This document shows positions 61,181-64,000 of a DNA stretch of 64,000 bases, one piece after another (position 1 is the first letter of the stretch; the number at the start of each line of letters is the position of its first letter). The DNA is taken from positions 1-64,000 of the forward strand of contig UQYM01000010.1 of the NCBI GenBank assembly GCA_900545315.1, written 5' to 3'. The position numbers and the translations under genes are program-made. The notes below the pieces were generated by a model. That model was not told where the DNA came from, did not search any database, and worked only from the letters and a program-made list of their open reading frames with translations. Source of the stretch: an uncultured Alistipes sp. Its GTDB lineage: Bacteria; Bacteroidota; Bacteroidia; Bacteroidales; Rikenellaceae.

Positions 61181-62524
61181 ATGTCCAAGTCAAAAGCCGT
61201 CCATTCCATTCCCCCTGCTGCACAACGCAACGGTGCAAAGTCAAACGTCGCAGCCGCTGCCCCAAAAGCAATAGCTAACAGCGAAATATTGCCCGAAACC
61301 ACTGCCGCATCCTCCCTCACCGATACCCCCAATACTCCTACTGCACGGCTGATCCTGCGGCGTGGCAAAGAGGAGTCCTTGCGGCGTTTCCACCCGTGGA
61401 TCTTCTCCGGCGCCATCTACCGCATGGAGGGCTCTCCGGCCGAAGGTGATCTCGTGGACCTGTTCACCTCGCAGGGAGAGTTTATCGCCCGGGGACACTA
61501 TCAGATCGGATCAATCACCGTCAGGGTTCTCTCGTTTGCCGACGAGGCCATCGATCAGGCGTGGTGGAACCAACGTATCGAGCAGGCCTACCGCATGCGG
61601 CAAGCCCTCGGTTTGACAGACAACCCTCAAACCACCTGCTACCGGCTGGTGCACGGCGAGGGCGATTCATTACCGGGATTGGTGATCGACATCTACGGCC
61701 CGACAGCGGTCGTACAATGCCATAGTGTCGGCATGTACCGCAGCCGAAAAGCCATCTGCACCGCCCTGAGAAGAGTATATGGCCCGAAAATTTGCTCAAT
61801 TTTCGACAAAAGCGGCGGCACCCTCCCCTACAATGCCGGCCTCAACGCCCAGGATGGATACCTGTGGGGAGAAGCCAATGCCAGCTCAGAACCGGTTCTG
61901 GAGAACGGGAACCGTTTTATGGTCAACTGGGTACGGGGACAAAAAACCGGATTCTTCATCGATCAGCGTGAAAACCGGGAGCTGGTCAAACGTTACGCCA
62001 AAGGACGTACCGTCCTCAACACCTTCTGTTACACCGGCGGATTTTCGGTCTATGCTCTGGCTGGAGGAGCGTTGCAAGTGGATTCGGTCGATAGCTCGGA
62101 ACAGGCCGTCGAACTGGCTGCACAAAACGTCACGCTGAACTTCGGAGAGCAGGCCCCACATCGGGCCATTGCACAAGATGCCTTCGATTACCTCCGCAAA
62201 ATGGATGATCGTTACGATCTGATTATTCTCGATCCGCCGGCATTCGCCAAACACCACAAAGTGTTGGGTAATGCCCTCCAAGGCTACAAACGGCTCAACG
62301 CCCAGGCCTTCCGCCAAATCAAACCGGGCGGCATTCTCTTCACCTTCAGCTGCTCACAAGCCGTCAATCGGGAACAGTTCCGCATGGCCGTATTCTCCGC
62401 AGCAGCCATTGCCGGTCGCAACGTCCGTATTCTGCACCAACTCACCCAACCGGCCGACCACCCGGTCAACATCTACCATCCGGAAGGCGAATACCTCAAA
62501 GGGCTCGTCCTTTACGTCGAATAG
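61181..62524 (+). CDS. RlmI-type 23S rRNA (cytosine-C5)-methyltransferase
   Basis: A 447-residue SAM-dependent methyltransferase. After a 55-residue Ala/Ser/Pro/Thr-rich N-terminal extension, a PUA-like domain runs from LILRRGKEESLRRFHPWIFSGAIYR to RVLSFAD, then the central domain (CYRLVHGEGDSLPGLVIDIYG, GYLWGEANAS) and the Rossmann core: VRGQKTGFFIDQRENRELVKRYAKG, VLNTFCYTGGFSVYAL (motif I), VDSVDSSEQAVELA, LIILDPPAFAKH and a terminal FTFSCSQAVNREQFR with the catalytic-type cysteine. This is the RlmI pattern (C1962 of 23S rRNA in E. coli). The N-terminal extension is not typical. A shorter relative is at 31449-32408. Confidence 0.92.
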   Translation: MSKSKAVHSIPPAAQRNGAKSNVAAAAPKAIANSEILPETTAASSLTDTPNTPTARLILRRGKEESLRRFHPWIFSGAIYRMEGSPAEGDLVDLFTSQGEFIARGHYQIGSITVRVLSFADEAIDQAWWNQRIEQAYRMRQALGLTDNPQTTCYRLVHGEGDSLPGLVIDIYGPTAVVQCHSVGMYRSRKAICTALRRVYGPKICSIFDKSGGTLPYNAGLNAQDGYLWGEANASSEPVLENGNRFMVNWVRGQKTGFFIDQRENRELVKRYAKGRTVLNTFCYTGGFSVYALAGGALQVDSVDSSEQAVELAAQNVTLNFGEQAPHRAIAQDAFDYLRKMDDRYDLIILDPPAFAKHHKVLGNALQGYKRLNAQAFRQIKPGGILFTFSCSQAVNREQFRMAVFSAAAIAGRNVRILHQLTQPADHPVNIYHPEGEYLKGLVLYVE

Positions 62525-62723
62525 TCCACGCGGGGAGCCATCCCAAACAAAACGGGAGCGCCCAACAGAAAGATAAAACAATCCGGGAAGTAGCCAAAGT
62601 AGTTTTTTTTGGGGGGGGGAGGTGGAAGGGAAGGCCTTCCAATCCTTCGATTCAAGCAGCAAAGAGACGATCAGTTGCTCGGCGTGTCAACCGGTCGGCA
62701 GCTCGTCTAACCGGGTAAATCCG
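62525..62723. other. Intergenic segment with T8G9 tract
   Basis: Start of a gap of more than 1.1 kb after the RlmI-type gene. Contains T8 immediately followed by G9 (62603-62619), prone to slippage. No gene recognised. Confidence 0.5.
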
Positions 62724-63430
62724 GTCGCCACTTTCAGAAGGTTCCAATAGACCCAATTTCATAAACCGGCATGCTCTATCCCTGGCTCCTCTGGGCAGAA
62801 AGGTCCGGATAGCCGCGCGTGTCCAGAGCAAAACAGACCGATAGGATTAACCAACACGGGGCAGGACGGGCGGGACAGGATTGGGCCACAGGATCGAACA
62901 AGCCCCGACTAGAAACTGAACAAGATCCATCCCCCTAAGGCGAGTCTGGGCGGCACTTGCAGGAGGTGCCAACAGTCCCAACTGCATAAACCGGCTTACC
63001 TATACCTCACCCCCTCTGGGCAGGACAGGTTCTAACAACCGCAACAGAACCAGAGCCAAACCGAACTGAAAAGATAACCAACCTGGGGCAGAACGGGCGG
63101 GACAGGATTGGGCCATAGGATCGGACAAGCCCCGACCAGAAACTGAACCGGACTCGCCCCCGTTGGGGAGTCCGATCGGCATTTCCCCTACAACACATTA
63201 GGGGGACTGAGAGTTTCCCCCACACTGGTACTAAGACACGGACCAGACTCCTACGGGAAGTAGCCGTGAGGGAGATTGGTCAATGGACGCAAGAAGGCTC
63301 AATCGGACACGACCAAAGATTCCACGTCTCCAAACAGAGACTGTGCAGGATATGTCCACAAACTGAACAAGACCCAACCCAAAGCTGCACAAGCCGGCCC
63401 AAATCCACAACACCAAACGGCATGGAATCA
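62724..63430. repeat. Decayed tandem repeat field, period about 225-227 bases
   Basis: Two clear units (about 62724-62947 and 62948-63174) share ATAAACCGG (62761, 62986), a GGGGCAG(G/A)ACGGGCGGGACAGGATTGGGCCA-type core written here in parts (CGGGACAGGATTGGGCCA at 62871 and 63098) and GACAAGCCCCGAC/AAACTGAAC. A third, partial unit shows AAACTGAACAAGA at about 63360. The third unit contains the 16S-like segment. No protein frame is conserved between units, so the repeat is probably noncoding. Confidence 0.7.
63195..63293 (+). pseudogene. Decayed fragment of a 16S rRNA gene
   Basis: About 98 bases read like the 16S region around the universal 338 site: AGGGGGACTGAGAG, CCCCCACACTGGTACT, GACACGGACCAGACTCCTAC, GGGA..TAGC.GTGAGG.A.ATTGGTCAATGG, ACGCAAG. 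From memory it matches Alistipes-type 16S at all but about seven positions; differences fall inside the normally invariant CTACGGGAGGCAGCAG block, so it is not part of a working rRNA. Flanking bases do not continue the 16S sequence. It sits in the forward orientation in the repeat field. Confidence 0.8.
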
Positions 63431-63495
63431 ACCGAACAGTCTCTCTAATGCCACACCTCGCACTCTCATCTTTTTCTGCTCCGAACACATAAAAA

Positions 63496-63524
63496 GCCCC
63501 CTGCATCATATCGATGCAGGGGGC
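63496..63524 (-). terminator. Terminator of the threonine dehydrogenase gene
   Basis: Perfect 12-base arms GCCCCCTGCATC/GATGCAGGGGGC; on the reverse strand followed by T5. About 130 bases after the stop at 63657. Confidence 0.8.
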
Positions 63525-63656
63525 CTATTTTGCTATCTGTTGGTTTCGTGATGAACCCTTTATTATATTCCAGGGAATCGTTCGCAGCCGTTACGCCACA
63601 CTGAGCATTGCACTTTACCCTCGATCCACCCGGGCGATCACGAACCCAGTCGCCAA

Positions 63657-64000
63657 TTACAAGAGACCTTTAGCCTTCTTCTCGCGGATCTTCTCCAGCA
63701 TATCGACCGACATCGAAGCCAAATCCCACTTCGGAGCCCAACCCCACTCCTCACGAGCGCAGGTGTCATCCAACGAATTGGGCCAGCTGCGAGCAATACT
63801 CTCCTTCACCGGATCAACATTGTAATCCATCGTAAAGCCCGGAACCAACTTCTTCACCTGCTCGCAAATAATCTCCGGAGTAAAGCTCATCGACGCAATG
63901 TTGAAACTGTTGCGGTGAATCAACTTCGAAGGATCTGCCTCCATCAACTCTACACAAGCACGCAAAGCATCCGGCATGTACATCATATCCATATATACAT
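63657..64000 (-). CDS. tdh: SDR-type L-threonine 3-dehydrogenase (partial, N-terminus beyond right edge)
   Basis: C-terminal 114 residues of an NAD-dependent epimerase/dehydratase-like protein, best matching the short-chain L-threonine 3-dehydrogenase of Bacteroidota, which oxidises threonine to 2-amino-3-ketobutyrate. Seen: VYMDMMYMPDALRACVELMEAD, IHRNSFNIASMSFTPEII, FTMDYNVDPVKESIARSWPNSLDDTCAREEWGWAPKWDLASMSVDML. The SWPNSLDDT.AR.EWGW segment separates it from UDP-sugar epimerases. The NAD-binding Rossmann part is outside the window. Confidence 0.9.
   Translation of the reverse strand, partial: VYMDMMYMPDALRACVELMEADPSKLIHRNSFNIASMSFTPEIICEQVKKLVPGFTMDYNVDPVKESIARSWPNSLDDTCAREEWGWAPKWDLASMSVDMLEKIREKKAKGLL

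Noticed and set aside
1..64000. tRNA genes, CRISPR arrays, transposases, prophage or restriction/defence systems
   Set aside because: No cloverleaf with a TTCGA loop and CCA-end context, no regularly spaced repeats of CRISPR size, and no recombinase, phage structural or defence-type protein was seen.

Overview
The window looks like chromosomal DNA of a Bacteroidota (Bacteroidales) bacterium, probably close to Alistipes/Rikenellaceae. The basis is: repeated Bacteroidota-type -7 boxes (TAnnTTTG) about 20-50 bases before start codons; Bacteroidota-typical families (DUF4831, DUF5723, PiT with a C-terminal PhoU-like part, FKBP lipoproteins, short CstA, SDR-type threonine dehydrogenase); a cysteate synthase of the kind used for sulfonolipids; and a decayed piece of 16S rRNA gene at 63195-63293 that reads like the Alistipes-type sequence. 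Taxon and identities are from memory; no search was run. I see no tRNA gene, intact rRNA gene, CRISPR array, insertion sequence or prophage.

Layout. 1-1864: a lysozyme-like GH25 lipoprotein coupled to nadB (cut by the left edge). 2473-6101: TonB-dependent receptor and a K+-channel-like protein with an unusual pore loop. 6449-11111: Dcu-type C4-dicarboxylate transporter and a ppk-ppx polyphosphate operon. 11419-12711: a fold-type II PLP enzyme better explained as cysteate synthase than threonine synthase. 13305-19360: NhaD antiporter, a divergent lipoprotein and small barrel protein, then trmN6, a DUF4831 gene and an AlkD-like gene. 19737-24970: two FKBP-type lipoproteins, a PiT phosphate transporter and ruvA. 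25065-29699: a frameshifted OmpH/Skp-like lipoprotein gene, then YbbR-like/coaE/folP joined by ATGA overlaps, a LolD-like ATPase and a TIGR02757 protein with a large insertion.

30199-37688: BASS transporter, U32 peptidase plus RlmI/K-like methyltransferase operon, NSS symporter, CstA. 38489-41727: a lipoprotein and DUF5723 outer-membrane pair coupled by TGATG. 41977-45031: ychF and gltX. 45019-45480: a decayed tandem repeat. 46046-49834: a 1262-residue secreted GH106-like glycoside hydrolase. 50094-51419: HdeD-like protein and rpmI-rplT without infC. 51979-56540: YeiH-like exporter with a LysR regulator, then YitT-miaB. 57159-62524: plsY, nitroreductase-recQ-exonuclease cluster and an RlmI-type methyltransferase. 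62720-63430: a second decayed repeat field holding the 16S-derived segment. 63657-end: SDR-type threonine dehydrogenase, cut by the right edge.

Most genes are housekeeping or transport. The parts that stand out are the cysteate synthase (sulfite-dependent sulfonate metabolism, with a putative sulfite/sulfate exporter and LysR gene 40 kb away), the frameshifted OmpH gene, the altered channel filter, FKBP domains fused to a DUF6359-like domain, low-complexity insertions or tails on several housekeeping proteins, and long intergenic gaps carrying decayed repeats and rRNA debris.
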